This document shows positions 45,201 to 59,017 of a stretch of DNA of 64,000 nt, in pieces. Every line of letters starts with the position of its first letter. The stretch's first letter is position 1. Source of the stretch: Bugula neritina (Eukaryota > Bryozoa > Gymnolaemata > Cheilostomatida > Bugulidae); NCBI GenBank assembly GCA_964035545.1, contig OZ037765.1:27826004-27890003 (forward strand), given 5' to 3'. The notes below the pieces were generated by a model. The model was given only the letters and a program-made list of their open reading frames with translations. It was not told the DNA's origin and did no database searches. Both the position numbers and the translations under genes were made by a program.

Positions 45201-48200
45201 TCAGCTGATGATTACTATTAGCTCACCAGTTGATTTGCCGCACATGCAGTAAGAAATATAATACAACATGAAGAACTGTTCATCGCTAGACAAACAACTT
45301 GCAGTAGGTTTAGCTTACCAGAAGGTTCTTTGACAGGCCCAATAGAGAACCTCCCAACTCTGGTAGATTTGGCTTGTAGACTGTTGAGTCGTGCATCAGG
45401 ATCCTCGGCAGCGGGCGTGGTGAGGTCAGAAGACGAGTCTACTTCCGGGATAGTCTGAGACTGGAGGACACCAGCACTTTGAGGAGCTCGGTCTAAGACA
45501 GACTCATTCTCTGCAGGACTCGTCTGCGTGGTGGAGGAGCTGAGCTGAGGGGCTGACATGGTGTTGGAGTTGGCGTATAGAGAGTTGGTGGGCTCAGCTT
45601 CAGGTATGATGCTCCTACAAAACAGAGCTGACGGATGTTGATCCAACAGGCAGCAATTATTACACACCCGACAGCGTCAGCCCTTGGCAGCGGAAAGACC
45701 ACACACATGCATGTGACAGCTGAATACTGTAAGGTGACATGAACTCACTAGCTCTCACTCATAGCGAAAACCAACAGTTGAAGAAAACATAACAGCGTAT
45801 GTCTTAGTACAGACACAATGTGAACAGCAATTCCAACAACAGCGAACATATGAACAATGCTGTCGATACAACCAACTCACCACGGATTGGCTGAAGATGT
45901 GACAAACTTAGGAGTAGGAGAGTGTGACAAGCTCCTGCTAAAACAATTACATACTGCAAGTGGACCAGTAGTTGGCTAAACAGGAGGAATGTATAGAGTA
46001 GTTTAATCAGATACGTATCAACATGATGAAGCAGAGCAGAGTAATGAACAGGGGAAACAAGCCAACAACTCTGGTGGACTTACCTAAAACCAGGCACTGG
46101 TTTTATTTTAAGTAATGTGGGTGATGAGCAACAGCTTAAACTATAAGATATATTTCATCTATGAATATGATAAAGCAAACTGAAGTATCCATGATTATAG
46201 AACTGAATTTTATTATAGACAAATTGTAACAATGGGTTTGTCTATGCAGAAGTTAGGAGAAAACAACAAAACAGAATAAAAGCTTTGCTTTGCAGAATAA
46301 TAGCAAGTTTCAGCAGACAGTATAAGATAAAAGTCATGATATAACAGCAGGAAATGTTGTGAACTAGAGAGAGAGAGAGAGACTAAGCTAGTAGTCACTA
46401 GGAAACTAATCAATATTGTCTGGAAGTGGGATTAGCAAGAGGCCAGCCAATACCAAGGCATTGCTCCTGCATCACACTTTCTATTGCTAGACTACTTAGT
46501 ATAGGAATATGAAGCATTCGGCATTGCTAGGTTTCCAGCTCTCTGGTCAATTTGAACAAATGTTGGTACAATACAAGACAGCAGAAAGATGACAGTACCT
46601 ATGCTGCTGATCTAACACAGACGGGTGAGTCAGCGACTGAGTCTGAATGCTGTTGTAATTCCAGTTTTCTTCTTGCCTTCCTTTCCCCAAAAGAGTCTCC
46701 AGACTCTTCCCCAGTGCATTCATATCCAGGCCTTTCTTGGCAGTCTTATTCTCATCAGCCTGTAAGAGCATTACTATACAACAGCACGTGTTGGGAGAGA
46801 TTGCATCATCACATAGCTGGGGATGCAAGGGTTAAGAATAAACAGCTCTATAGCTTGTAATGGCCATTTCACATCAACTCCCAAAGGTTAACTTGAGACT
46901 TTAAACACAATAAATCAATCAGAAGAATGACTAAAATAGAAAGTGTAATGCTGATGGGAAAGCAAGCGGGTTGAGCCAGCACCTGCATCTCTCCACTTAG
47001 TATTCAATTCAACACTTGCATCCCTGTGTGCAGCTGAGTAGAATATACAAGACAATGTAAACAGTGGGTATGCTATAGTGCTCTAGATGGTGAAGTTTAG
47101 CATGAAGTGACTGAAAATTTACCAGTATTCGATAATAGAGAGTAAGAGAAGTGTTGAATTAGGACACAGCTATAATTAATACATAATCTGATTAAAATAA
47201 TCAATCATCTCTGGTCAGAAATATTGAATAAACCGGCAACTAAGGGGTCAAGAATGAGGCGGGTGAACAGGTAACTGGTGGATGAAATATGCGGCTGAAT
47301 AAGCTTATAATAAAATATGATGGTAGTAACTGTAAGCAGCAGCAGAAAGAGCAGCAGCGGGTGTAGCTACAAGTGCAGCATTTCTTACAGAAGACATAGT
47401 TGAAAGTTGTTGTTGAGAAGATTGTGAGGCTTTTCGAGGACTGGTTGGAGACATTGTAGTGCCCTGAAATTACAACCACAGAAAATACATCCTCCATACA
47501 AACTACGTACTCTGTATTGTATTCCAAACACGCTGAGTGAAGTGTAAAAGCAATAGAAGAAGTGGGACTTACAGCGTGGTTAGGAGTACCGGGATGAGCT
47601 GTCGGAACATTTGATCCATTCATGGCAGCCAAAGGATGTTTAGCTGACGAGGCAGCAGCACTACCTTGTACAGGAGTGGAACTACCGCTTCCATCCAACT
47701 GTAGAGTCATTGGTAAACCTGTTTGAATTTGCAGATTTTGAGGAAGTGATGTTAAAGCAGGAAGTGGCATAGAAGAGGAGGGAGTAGCCACTGTGTTTGT
47801 CTGACGGGATACCATGTCACTATGTGACGCCGCCCGGAGTCTAGCCGGTTCATCCAGTGAACCCCCATCTTCGCCACCAACTGATGTTGTGGAAGGAACA
47901 GACACCAAAGACTGGCTTTCTGCTACACTTATCTATAACCAATGTAAACAGTGCTATAGCTGTGCTCAGCAAACTGCAGCAGTGATATGCTATTAATTTA
48001 TCAGCAATGTCAATAACTCTGAAAAACTAATATTTATGCTTGGTATGCTTGATAGGAGTCTTCAAGCCACAAGTCGGAATAGCTAGAAGTGATTGGCAAC
48101 AAAAAAGGTATTTTTCATTAAGACCACCAGTTTAGAGTTTTGGACATAACATAAAAAGGTATTGAGTACTTAGTATTTCTGCCCCAACAGCTCGGAACTA

Positions 48201-51200
48201 TTTACTATAAATATCTGCCATTTCCTACGAATCACAAAGTAGAATTTCAAATTATTTGATAACCAGCCTTTCTTGAAATAAAATTATATTTGTGTAAACA
48301 TCATTTTATGGAGAGAACTGGTTTGCATAATTGTACCTCAACTAATTATATTTCTACATGTGTATTACATAAATATTAGAGAATATATGACTGAAATTAT
48401 TTTATAAATTCCTACAACCTGAAATTAGCAAGAATAACTACCGATACTTTTTAAACAATATACACCGATATATCTATTCAGGAATTGTCTCCCCCATTGT
48501 AATTTTGACTGAGCAAAAGTTCAACTGCAGGCAGTAGTTAATATAAATAGAATAGGAATCAATACCAAGTTATATAATGTAGTGCTAATTTTATGCATTG
48601 TAGCCGAGCAATTGTATTTAGTCACTGGGTGTTGGTGATCAAGTTGCTAGTTTAAGTATTGATGAAAACATTAGTGATTGATTTGCAGTTCATGTGATTT
48701 GAACAAAAACAAAATATTCATCATTACACAATCATATGTTACGGCAACATTAAGCAGTGTGATACGCAGCAGTGAGAGCCTAAGTATTCACCTGAGATTC
48801 AGAGTTGGAATTCCGAAGTATGGTAGATGCAGAATCTGCGCCTGCGCCAGATGAAAGCTGCTCAACAGTGCTGTCTGATTCACTGAGTTCATTGCTCTCT
48901 CCGTCCACGTATAACTTGCGCTGTATTGATTGACATGATTAATAAAATATCACATCTATAATCACGAAACTCCATGAGTTTTACATGACAAAATTTATTA
49001 GTTGAGCCACTACACTTGTTTATACAGCATATGAAAGCCCCAGGTGCATTTATTCAAAATAACCTTAGACAGGTTTAGAAATTGACTGCCAGGTTAGAAA
49101 GTGTTGTTAGATTCATAATAAATACAGCCTACAGGACTACGTTTTTATATTGAAGCGTTACCAGCATGTAAAAGGCCAATGCTGTAGTTTTGAAAAGCAT
49201 GAGTTTCTATAAACACTCAAAATATTTTCTTTTCAAAGCAAAAGCATTACTAAACAATGAAACTATAAGCAGTAGGAAATGAGACATTAAAGCATAACGT
49301 CAACATTTCCAATAACTTGGACTGTTAGTCCAGCTTTATTACTAGCATTTCATATAACAACTTAGTCAATATATTAGTTTTAAAACAGAAATTGCATCAT
49401 TTACAAGTAAAGGGAATAACCAAAAGCATACATTCTTACAAACATGACTGTGTGGGTAAGTTGTGTAGTGCAGACTCGGTATTAGCTTGGGCCCTCTATT
49501 GTTCTATGCTGTGTCTATTGTTTAGTGTTTACCATTACATTGTCTAGGTGAGGCCATTGAAAAACATGAAAATTGCTTTCAAGAACCGGATGAATGAAGA
49601 CTAAGAGTTTCGACTAAACTAACCGCCAAATCATATTCTTTAAAAAAGCCAAGTACAGAAGGGAGTGGTAATCATAAACCTAAGTAAAGAATGTTTCTAC
49701 TTTTGTGTAGGGATTTCTTTATGAATGAATGATCAAGCACTTGCAGTAGACAGCTACTGCACACAAAACAACACAATACAATGGAAGAGTCGAAACTGAG
49801 AAGTGATGATGACAACTATTGTAGTTGAATTATTCATACACAATGTAAATGTTGCACTACAAATTCCACGAATGATTTATCTAATAGCAATAGCAGTCTA
49901 GGGGTACTTCCGCCATGCAATGTGCTGCGTGATATTTTGCCGTGTAAAATCTTACGACACTCGTGATACAGTAGTTGCAGTCAGAAATGACAAGTAAAAT
50001 GGCCTGCTTTCAACACAAGTCAAACCAATTCAAGTATCATTACAGTATTAATCAGTTATGATTACAAGTATATTAAAATTAACAGAAGGAGTGAGAGGGG
50101 GCAAAGAGAGGGGCAGAGAGGGGGGCAAAGAGAGGGGCAGAGAGGGGGGAGGGTAATACACCTACCTTGACTACCCCATCACTTGGCAAGTTGTCTTCAT
50201 AATCTTTAGCTGTTTGTGAGCCCTTTCTACTCAGTGTGGGGCTGGTGGTGGGGCTATCCGACAACTGATCTAAATATACACACAAACCATGCTAAGCTAT
50301 TCATCAACAGTCACATACTTATCAGATCTATTTCAAGGTTAAGTGAGAGCAGCAGTATATCTAATTACAAGTTATCCAGCGTGTCCTTGATCAATGTCCA
50401 AGATATAAATATATCATTTATTCTATAAATGTGTATGTATAATATTGATTAGCCTATAAAATGCTTACTATAAATTTGTATATTCAATTGCTTTGACAAG
50501 GTAATAGCTTGATCAGGGTTGTTCTTGTGCTCCATCACCAGCGATACAATGCTCTCTATCTGCTCTCTCGCCATTGACAGGTGCTCGTCATTTAGCAACT
50601 TTTCCTCCATCTTGAAAAAGGAATAAAACAAACCATCACTTTTACAACAGGAACTAAACACCACATTCCCCTAGTCAACACCACATTCTCCTAGAATTGA
50701 TTCGCTGTATACATCAATAAATACTTCAGCTTCTAGTTTTCCTGTTGAGAACACTTGACACATAATTGGCCATTCAATATCTCTTCACTATAAGTTTAAA
50801 CAAGTCTTCAAACACACAAGAAATGTCAACAGCACTATTTAGCTGCAGAAGGAAAACACAGTTTATAACAGATTATTTTGTAATTATTTGAAAGTATTGG
50901 TTTCTAACCAAATTGTTGATGATGTCGTCAGCTGTATTGTGATTGTAATCGAAATCGAAAGTTATTGTAGCCTTTCCGGTGTCAAGTGCACATGTGACTG
51001 TAAGAGCATCTTTCACGGGCATGATACTGAGAATATGCAAGAGAGGTTTGTTGTCAGTTGTTCTACGCCGGCCTTTCCTTCCTTTTTTCTTTTCGGCCAA
51101 AGGAGCTTTAGCTTCACTCGGTAGATCATCACTGAACACAAAATCATAAGTCATGAGCTAGGGCAGCTCATGCATGAGTCATTGTATCTGTATATTATAT

Positions 51201-54200
51201 TCAGGTTAGATCAGTTAAGTACAATACAATGCTAATGAGTGTATCAGCTGGTAAAGTGCATATCAACAAACTGGGAAGTACCTTTCTTTGACTTCTTCAT
51301 CCAAGGACTTGGCTTGCAGTTCACTGAAATCCTACAGAACAACGATATCATCTCATAATATTTCGGGATTATGCAAAATGTGACAAAAGCATCTCCAGCT
51401 TATTTGGTGCTGGTTTGTAGCAAAGGAAGGATGTTACAAGCTCAAACCACTGTCTATAATCTAAAATCTAAAGCTCCTGCAACATATAGCAGCTACCAAC
51501 AACTGTAGGTATGAGTACAATTTAATATTAGGTTAAACGCTGAGAAAACGCTGTGAAACATATAACAAAATAAAGGATTGCTTAAAAAATATTTACACGC
51601 TGGAGATAAATCTGCAGTCAACTAGACTGTGGCCTTTAGTTTCTGTTAAGAAGCAATTAAGACAGTTAACCAATGCAGCAGGCATTGTAAACTCACAAGC
51701 TAGACTTAGGCATGTGCTGCATGGAATATATCATTTTATCGCTGATCTTATTTGTTAGCACATAGAAATCTCATAAACTGTATGCAATTAGGATTAGGAT
51801 CACTATTACTGAGTAGCAGTACAAACAGCTAGTGAGGCTGTAGTATGGAGTTGGAAAGTTGCCAAAGATTATGTTATGCAAATCTCGGCGTCTACTGTGG
51901 ATTTCAATGCCTACTATAGGTTAGAGCAACCTGTACTGTCAGTAGTGTTACGTGGTGTTATGCAGGAGCTCAAACACAACAATTGCCATTACTATACCTC
52001 TGTTCCTGATAAATTAGATTCTACCTCACAGCTGAATGCCTGTTTGTTTTGCTGTCAAAATTTAAAATCTTAGTTTACCCAACGAAGCTTAAAAACCAAG
52101 GTGATGCACATATAATCAAATAGTGTAACTGGTAGACAGACAGACAAGCTGATAATAACATGGCGGAATATAACTAAAATAGCTAGCAAAAGATAGGAAG
52201 TTATTACATGCTAAAGATTAAATTTTGTAGCCAACCACCAGCCAATCCCAACCCTTGATTAGGTGAACATAATAAGCCAGGAGGAGATTGTAAGGTTACT
52301 AACTGTTCTAGTGATTTGACAATTTCCCAATCAATACTTGAAGGTAAGCAATCTTACAGACGTTGGTGTTCATAATCAACTAAGCTGCCAATACCATGGC
52401 TAGGCAGCAGGAAAAACATTAGAACTGATTGCCTAATTTTAGGAGTTATCCTAACAACACATAAAGATTTAAAAATTGACTGGCAGTTAACAAAAGAATT
52501 CATTAAAGCTGCTGGTAATCAATGACATAATACCAGTTCTAAATTACCACCTTTGCTTCAAGTATTGATTGACAATTAAATTCATTTGAGAATTGGATTC
52601 AGGTAAAGTTTTTTGCACAGCAAACAAGTGCAATGTTTCCCTTCAATGCAGTTTCCCTCCCTAGTCATAGTGTTCACTAGTATTTTCCAACTAACTGTAA
52701 TTGCTATCCTAAACACAAACTTACAAATGCAGTGCTTCGATACTTTTATATATAATTAGCTTTGATGTAAACATCACCTGACTTATCCATAGGCCCTAAT
52801 TCAAAAGGACTACGGTTATAATTATAGGTAATGAAGGTTGCAATAGCAGATAGTGTTGACCAGAGTAAAGCAGGCCAAGCTGTTTGTTGTACCTTGACAG
52901 AGGTGCTTGACTCGCAACTATTCTGAGAATTACACAATCTGGCAGAAGAGGTGAGGCTATCAGGAGCTATGTCCAATTGATGGGGCTCAATAAGGTGAAC
53001 TGGCGCAGAATTTGCAGAGCTACATGTTGCGCATGCATTTGTTATCCCAGCCGTGGTGGGAATTGCTGTATTGTTGATTGGCAGGGAGTTTGTTGAGGAG
53101 CTGTGAATATTGTTGTTACATACCACCACCTGTTATGGTAAAGTTTAGCACAAAGAAGCAATAATCATAGAAGAATAAGCAATAGCATTGGCCATGCAGG
53201 TCTACAGTCACTACCAATTACATAATCACGATTGAGGGGTGAAAGTAGATATATGTAAGGATTGCTTACACACACATTACTTATACATAATCTATCATAT
53301 CATCTCCATTAAAGGTTATAAATGGCAACGTGTGGGTTTTCGCTACTTTATACAGGTGTTTACTAAGAATATATAAAATAACCATTTATATAGCAGCAGT
53401 TTGAGAAGTAGGCAATACTAATGCTAACTAAAGCAGTCATACCTCAGCTGAATGCGAATTAGTATAGGTTGTGGCTGAACTGGTAAGAGCGCTGCCCTCT
53501 GCTGCGTTTACAATAGAAGGATCAGCTGCTGCCAATGACGGTGCCAAGGCAGCCGGAGCTGGTGGTTGTCTTGAGTCAGCAGCAACCTCTTGATTGGAGG
53601 GTTCTGATACACTGGCAGCATTACTCAGTGCAACAGAACTTGATCCGCTGACGTGAGCTGGAAGAACTTTGGGCTGATGGAGTTGAGACTGACTATTAAG
53701 ACTATTAGCTATTGGCTGCATGCTAGTGGGGTTAGCAGATGGCATGTTATTACTAACAATGTCAGTAGCGGATGGCAGAACTGGCTGCTGAGATGAAGCA
53801 GCTGTTGGTACCTGCTGACTGCTCAAACTGGCAGCAGTTTCTGACTGAAGACTGCTGCTGGTTTCAGAGAGAGCCATACCACAGATACCGCTGTCGGTAG
53901 ACACGGGCACGAAGTCTCCCAAGTTCTGCAGCACTGGAAGATTGGTTGACCCTGTGGCTGACTGGGGGTTAGCAAATACTTGCTGACCTTGAGCCACAGG
54001 AGTTGTCTGCACAGGGGGCTGGGAGGGTGGGGGAGCCGACTGAGTCTGACCAGAAGTCCCGTTAGTCTGAGACATCTGAGACGGCAGCGGGGTGGGCGGA
54101 GGCTGCTGAGAGGGCGCTGCCTCAGCCTCGGCATTCTTCTGATGTTTCACAATCTGATGTACTTTGTCCTGTATTAGTTTAGTAGCAACTCTCACATCCA

Positions 54201-57200
54201 GCTCGTGGAGATAACCTCCATCGATCTAGTAAAAAGATAAAAATAATATATAAATACTGCCCGCTGATGATAAGCTCCTAGAAATAAGCTCCAAGAATAG
54301 AAGTGAATGGATTTATCCCTTATTCATAATAGACTAGTAACTGAGTAGTAGTGATAAGGACCAGTCAGCTATTGATATTCATACAGACATACAAGAGCTG
54401 TACAAACAAATTATAAAACTGATTCCTATTGTAAAGGTATCACATTTCTCTAGTTCAGACTTCAGAACATAATAGAATAGGACAGAATAGATGGAGTATA
54501 ACATAATATTATGCTGTAGTCACATGATGTAGTCACATGACAAGGTCTGAGAAGTTCACAGGTCACCATCCCGGACCTCTGCTGCCAGACAATGTACCAC
54601 GTACCATTTCTTTCACAACCACATCAGGGGCATCCTTAGCTATATTGAAATCAAACTGAATAGCTTCATCCTTCTTATGCATGTCTTTTCTTTTCTTGGC
54701 ATCATATTTAATGGTGAACTGAATAACTTTGGGATCATCAGTTAACTTGGCATCTACCAACACACCCCACTCAGCGAAGAACTCCAAGTCCAGTAGTTCC
54801 TTTACCGGTTTCCTACCAAACCAAACCAATAGATGACTAAAAAGTGTTATTTTTGAACACATCAATTATAATGACATTCTTTGGTAGGCAGTTGACTGAT
54901 GATATATGTGTTGTCAGACAGTGCATTCCATTTAGAAGGGATTATAACTCTTTCCTGCTAAGCTGTGTAACAACTATTTCAACTGCAGCTAATGCTACTA
55001 ACTTATTCCTCCACAGCATTGACAGCTGATCAGTAGTCATGCACTATAGTCGTGTAAATATTATACTAAGAGAGCTCACTGTTATAAAAGCCAGAGCAAT
55101 TACAGAGAGAGCAATGCTGGGCCCTCTTGGGATGTAGATTAAAGAATTGTATTGACTCACTGATAAAGTACGTAACTTAATTTGTCTAATTAATTCAGCA
55201 AATACAGACAAGTAGAAGAAATATAGCTTGTTAATAAATACCAACTGTATAAAAATGTTAACTGGCATTATCAAGTCATCTCATTGAATCAGCCCCCAAC
55301 ACAATACCGAGTATTAATAATAATAATGAGAAGTTCAGTTGGCAGCAGACACTAATAGTTTGCTGATTATTAGTCATAGACGGTGGAATAAGATACAGTA
55401 TCATATACACAGCATACTCTATAGATGTACTCTACAATATGTTCCATGCTAATAGAAGGTCCCACTTACAAACAATAATAGCTTCTTTATTGGTGATGAG
55501 TTGCTATTCCAGCTATACTATTGATGTCACAGTTACTCTACATGTCATATTAACTGATATAATTACTCTACTATTGTTAAAGTGCATCACTTTACCTGTC
55601 TGCAGGGTTTAACTGGATACACTGTTCTATTATATCCTTGATAGCCACATCCTCCACCTTGTCTAAACTCTCTGGTTTCACTCCCTATAAAACGGTGTCA
55701 TTGATATGCAAAACAGACTTCCACATACAAACACATATACACGTCATTACCTATATAAGCTGAGTAACTTCATTAGCTTACTTTAAACTTCTAGTAGTCA
55801 TTAACTAATCCCTCCATCAAAGTTTCAAACTATTAATAAAAATTCTGTCTGATTCACCACTGGCCAGCCTAATTAACACAAAGAGAGGTATGGTTCAAGT
55901 GCTTGGAAACTCACACTTGTAACTTTCTTGTATATTTGAGCAGCATTAGTACACTCCTTGTATGGATACTCGGAGGTGGCCATCTCCAGCATACACATAC
56001 CGAAGGCATACACGTCTACCGACTCATCGTAGTGTTCTTCATACATCTCAGGGGCCATGAACTCCGGTGTTCCTAATGAAAGGGAACCAAGCCTACTGCA
56101 GAAGACTGCATAATATACACAACATAGGAGCATAGCAATTAGTTCAGCCAAAAAGGTTTCATAATCACTGCAGGTGTTGAACAGTAAAAGGAAAACTGAT
56201 CAATAGCACCAATGGAAGCATTTTTCTAGAACTGCTTTATGAAATTATAGTTCAATAAATACAAATAATTCTAACTTTGACTGGTTAAGGCAGCTAATTG
56301 GGAAAAACTACCAGCTACAAGTTATCAAACATTAAAACCCAGAAACTATCTCCATTGGACATGATGCTAGTTTCACGTTAGATTATAGCTATATTATAGT
56401 GGAAAGTAACCACTATCTTGAAACTGCATGTACAACAATAGCATGTAGACATAACAAATCAATAGCTGTACTTATACTATATACACCAGCACCTGCATTC
56501 ACATAAGGCACTAGAGATGTATACATTCTATGAGCTAAATTAACACCATACTCATAGTGAAAAGTCATAATGCTATGCAAGTGTGTAGAAGCAGCCTATA
56601 GGTTGGTTCATGTCCACAATTCATTAGAGAAACACATAACAAAAATCTCCTAAAGAATGTGTGCTAAAGATTAAAATTCAGCATTATTGGAAAGCAGCCA
56701 AAATGTATAGGAATTAATCAAGCAAGTTACAAGTCCATATCAGTAGAAAACATAGCAGGTACCCTGATAGACAGATAGTGTTGGTTACATTGTGATAGAG
56801 CAGCTATCGGATGCTGAGTAAAACTAGATTGCTTACCTATGACGCTTTTGGCAAAAGACTTGTTTTTCAAAGTAGCTAGGCCCAGGTCACCTATTTTAAC
56901 AGTACCAGTGGTTCCAGTTATAAATATATTATCACACTTCAAATCCCTGTGTATAACGGGAGGGCTTCTAGTGTGGAGGAAATGCAGGCCTTTGAGTATT
57001 TGGCGACACCAGTTTGCTAGCACCTTGGGAGACACTTTTCTAAACCGCCTGATGTACCTGTGAAAACATTACAAATGTAATTAATATATATATACAGAAA
57101 AATATGATATCAGCACACAAAGTATAATAATATTTGCATAGGCTTGGTTGAAGGTTATAAAATCGCATCAAAAAGACTCGTGGCTTCAATATTGCATCAA

Positions 57201-59017
57201 ATCAACAACCAAGTTGAATAAAATGTTGCTTTATGAGTCAGAAAATAATAAGGAATCAAATTTGATGGTATTTTTAAGCTGGTTAAAAATGTTAATACAT
57301 GAATCACTAAAATCCCTTCTACTTATTAAAGCATTTCAATAAGGCAATTTCATAACAAAACATGTGCCTTCACTCATTAGTAAGAACACTTTGTAGTTTT
57401 TCTATTGCCATTTCATCATATGTTTTTATTTTAGTCGAAAACAGTTGTTCAATATGTGTTGATTCTATGACGTTGATCCTACAAGTGAAAAATTTCCAAA
57501 ATGACAATAAAAATTTGCAATTACTTAGTGACATACTAATGTAGCCAATCAACACACTGCTCATTGCTATAATACTAAAACCATACTTCACATGCATCTA
57601 CTGGCCATGTTCCATCTTACATACTGGGTACTGCATACAGAACACACTAACTGTATAAAGTGATAGCACTTTCACCTACCCTTTCAAAGTTCCAGAAGTC
57701 ATAAATTCTGTGACAAGTACAATCAATTTGCGACCTTTCGGGCTAACAAACTCCCACGAATCATAGAATCGGACGATATTTACATGCTGCAGTCCTTTCA
57801 GCATACCCGCTTCCTCTTTAAACCTCAGCCTCTCACTTTTACTCCATTTACGATCCTACAATAAATCACAAACAACCATGTTCAACAACATATTCAACTG
57901 TTCCGTTATTTACTAAGCAACTGCAAGAAACAATATTTACCATTAGTTCACACCATGCAACTGCCACGCCAGTCTCCACATCAAGCCCCCGAAACACAGT
58001 TTTAAATGAGCCTCGACCGATTTCCTCATTTTGTCGAATGTAGCGGCCGTCTGGTGACTTGGTGTGAGAGGCGTCATCGTCTTCATCTTCCGTCTCCCCT
58101 GCGACCGGCTTTTCCGTATCCACAGCTTCAGCCACACTGTTGACCTTTTTGCTAGAATCTGCTGTCACTTCAACATGTTTTACACTACTTGATTGTCCTG
58201 AAATCTCTTTCACAGACGCTGCAATGTTACTTTCAGCATCTATTTCACTTTTAGCACCATTATTTGAAGATGGAGTAGCCGAATCAGTCAAACGCTGATT
58301 TGAACCGACCGCACCATCTACATGTTGTTCTGGAAGATCTTGTTTAGATAAATCTGAATCTACCACATTCTGAGACCCTTCTGTTGTCAGGTCTGTGGAA
58401 ACAGTTTGATAATGAGCACCTGAATTCACAACACATTTCTCAGACTTGTCCTCGGACTCATCACATTTCACATTTTGCTGAGCTGTTAAATTCTCTGGAG
58501 AATTAGTATCAGATAGCTTAGGACTTCTAGTTTTCTGGTGTTCCAATGTTCCGGAAGATTTACTATGTTCTACAATCGTAACACATTTTTTCTTGTCTTT
58601 TAAGTCGGGCATCTTTACCTCTTTACCTGTAATCTTTAAAGCAGATCTGGGATGTCTATGTCCACCTTTGTGCATATGAATTTCAAGGTGTGAGCGTTCT
58701 TGAGCTGTTGTGGGAACATCCTTAGCAGAACGTGTGTTTATCGGCCTAACTGCCTTTAATTCAGCACCATTATTTCCAGCGAGATAATCCTCACTCAACG
58801 TAGATTTACCTGGGTCAGATCTTAACGTAGCACTCTGTATAACAAATCTCTTAGAACCATTTCCTATTATCCGAGCTGGAGGTTTCAACTTAGACTTTGT
58901 TTCTGTAAAATCTTTATGGAAATCAGCACGTTTGGATGCCAAACTCCCAGTTGTATCCTCATTTGAATCAACTTTTTTTGTTTTTCCGAACCTTCCAGCT
59001 GATACCACTTTACTCAT
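42250..59017 (-). CDS. WNK: WNK (with-no-lysine) protein kinase, complete 21-exon gene
   Basis: Predicted 2,311 aa. Exons (minus, 5' to 3'): 59017-57941, 57855-57680, 57057-56837, 56072-55915, 55684-55596, 54812-54605, 54225-53443, 53129-52893, 51331-51282, 51131-50909, 50610-50469, 50269-50166, 48920-48792, 47932-47573, 47463-47389, 46759-46599, 45937-45881, 45614-45319, 45086-43645, 43307-43243, 43132-42250. All phases agree. The Ser/Thr kinase domain spans about 330-582: GRGSFKTVF with the substitute lysine, VAWCEL with Cys 356 replacing the usual lysine (the WNK hallmark), HRDLKCDN (Asp about 456), GDLGLAT and [18 protein letters not shown]. An OSR1-C-terminal-like domain ends at about 643 ([22 protein letters not shown] region); a second lies at about 1000-1121 ([18 protein letters not shown]). 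An RFxI docking motif (VGRFSIG, about 1505) and a C-terminal coiled coil ([20 protein letters not shown]) follow. WNKs sense chloride and osmotic stress and activate SPAK/OSR1. Confidence 0.95.
50090..50157. repeat. Purine-rich minisatellite beside a WNK splice donor
   Basis: Units of AGAGAGGGG(G)GCAAAG and AGAGAGGGGCAG alternate for about 65 bp. On the coding (minus) strand this is a C/T-rich tract that starts within about 15 bp of the exon 50269-50166 donor. Confidence 0.75.
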
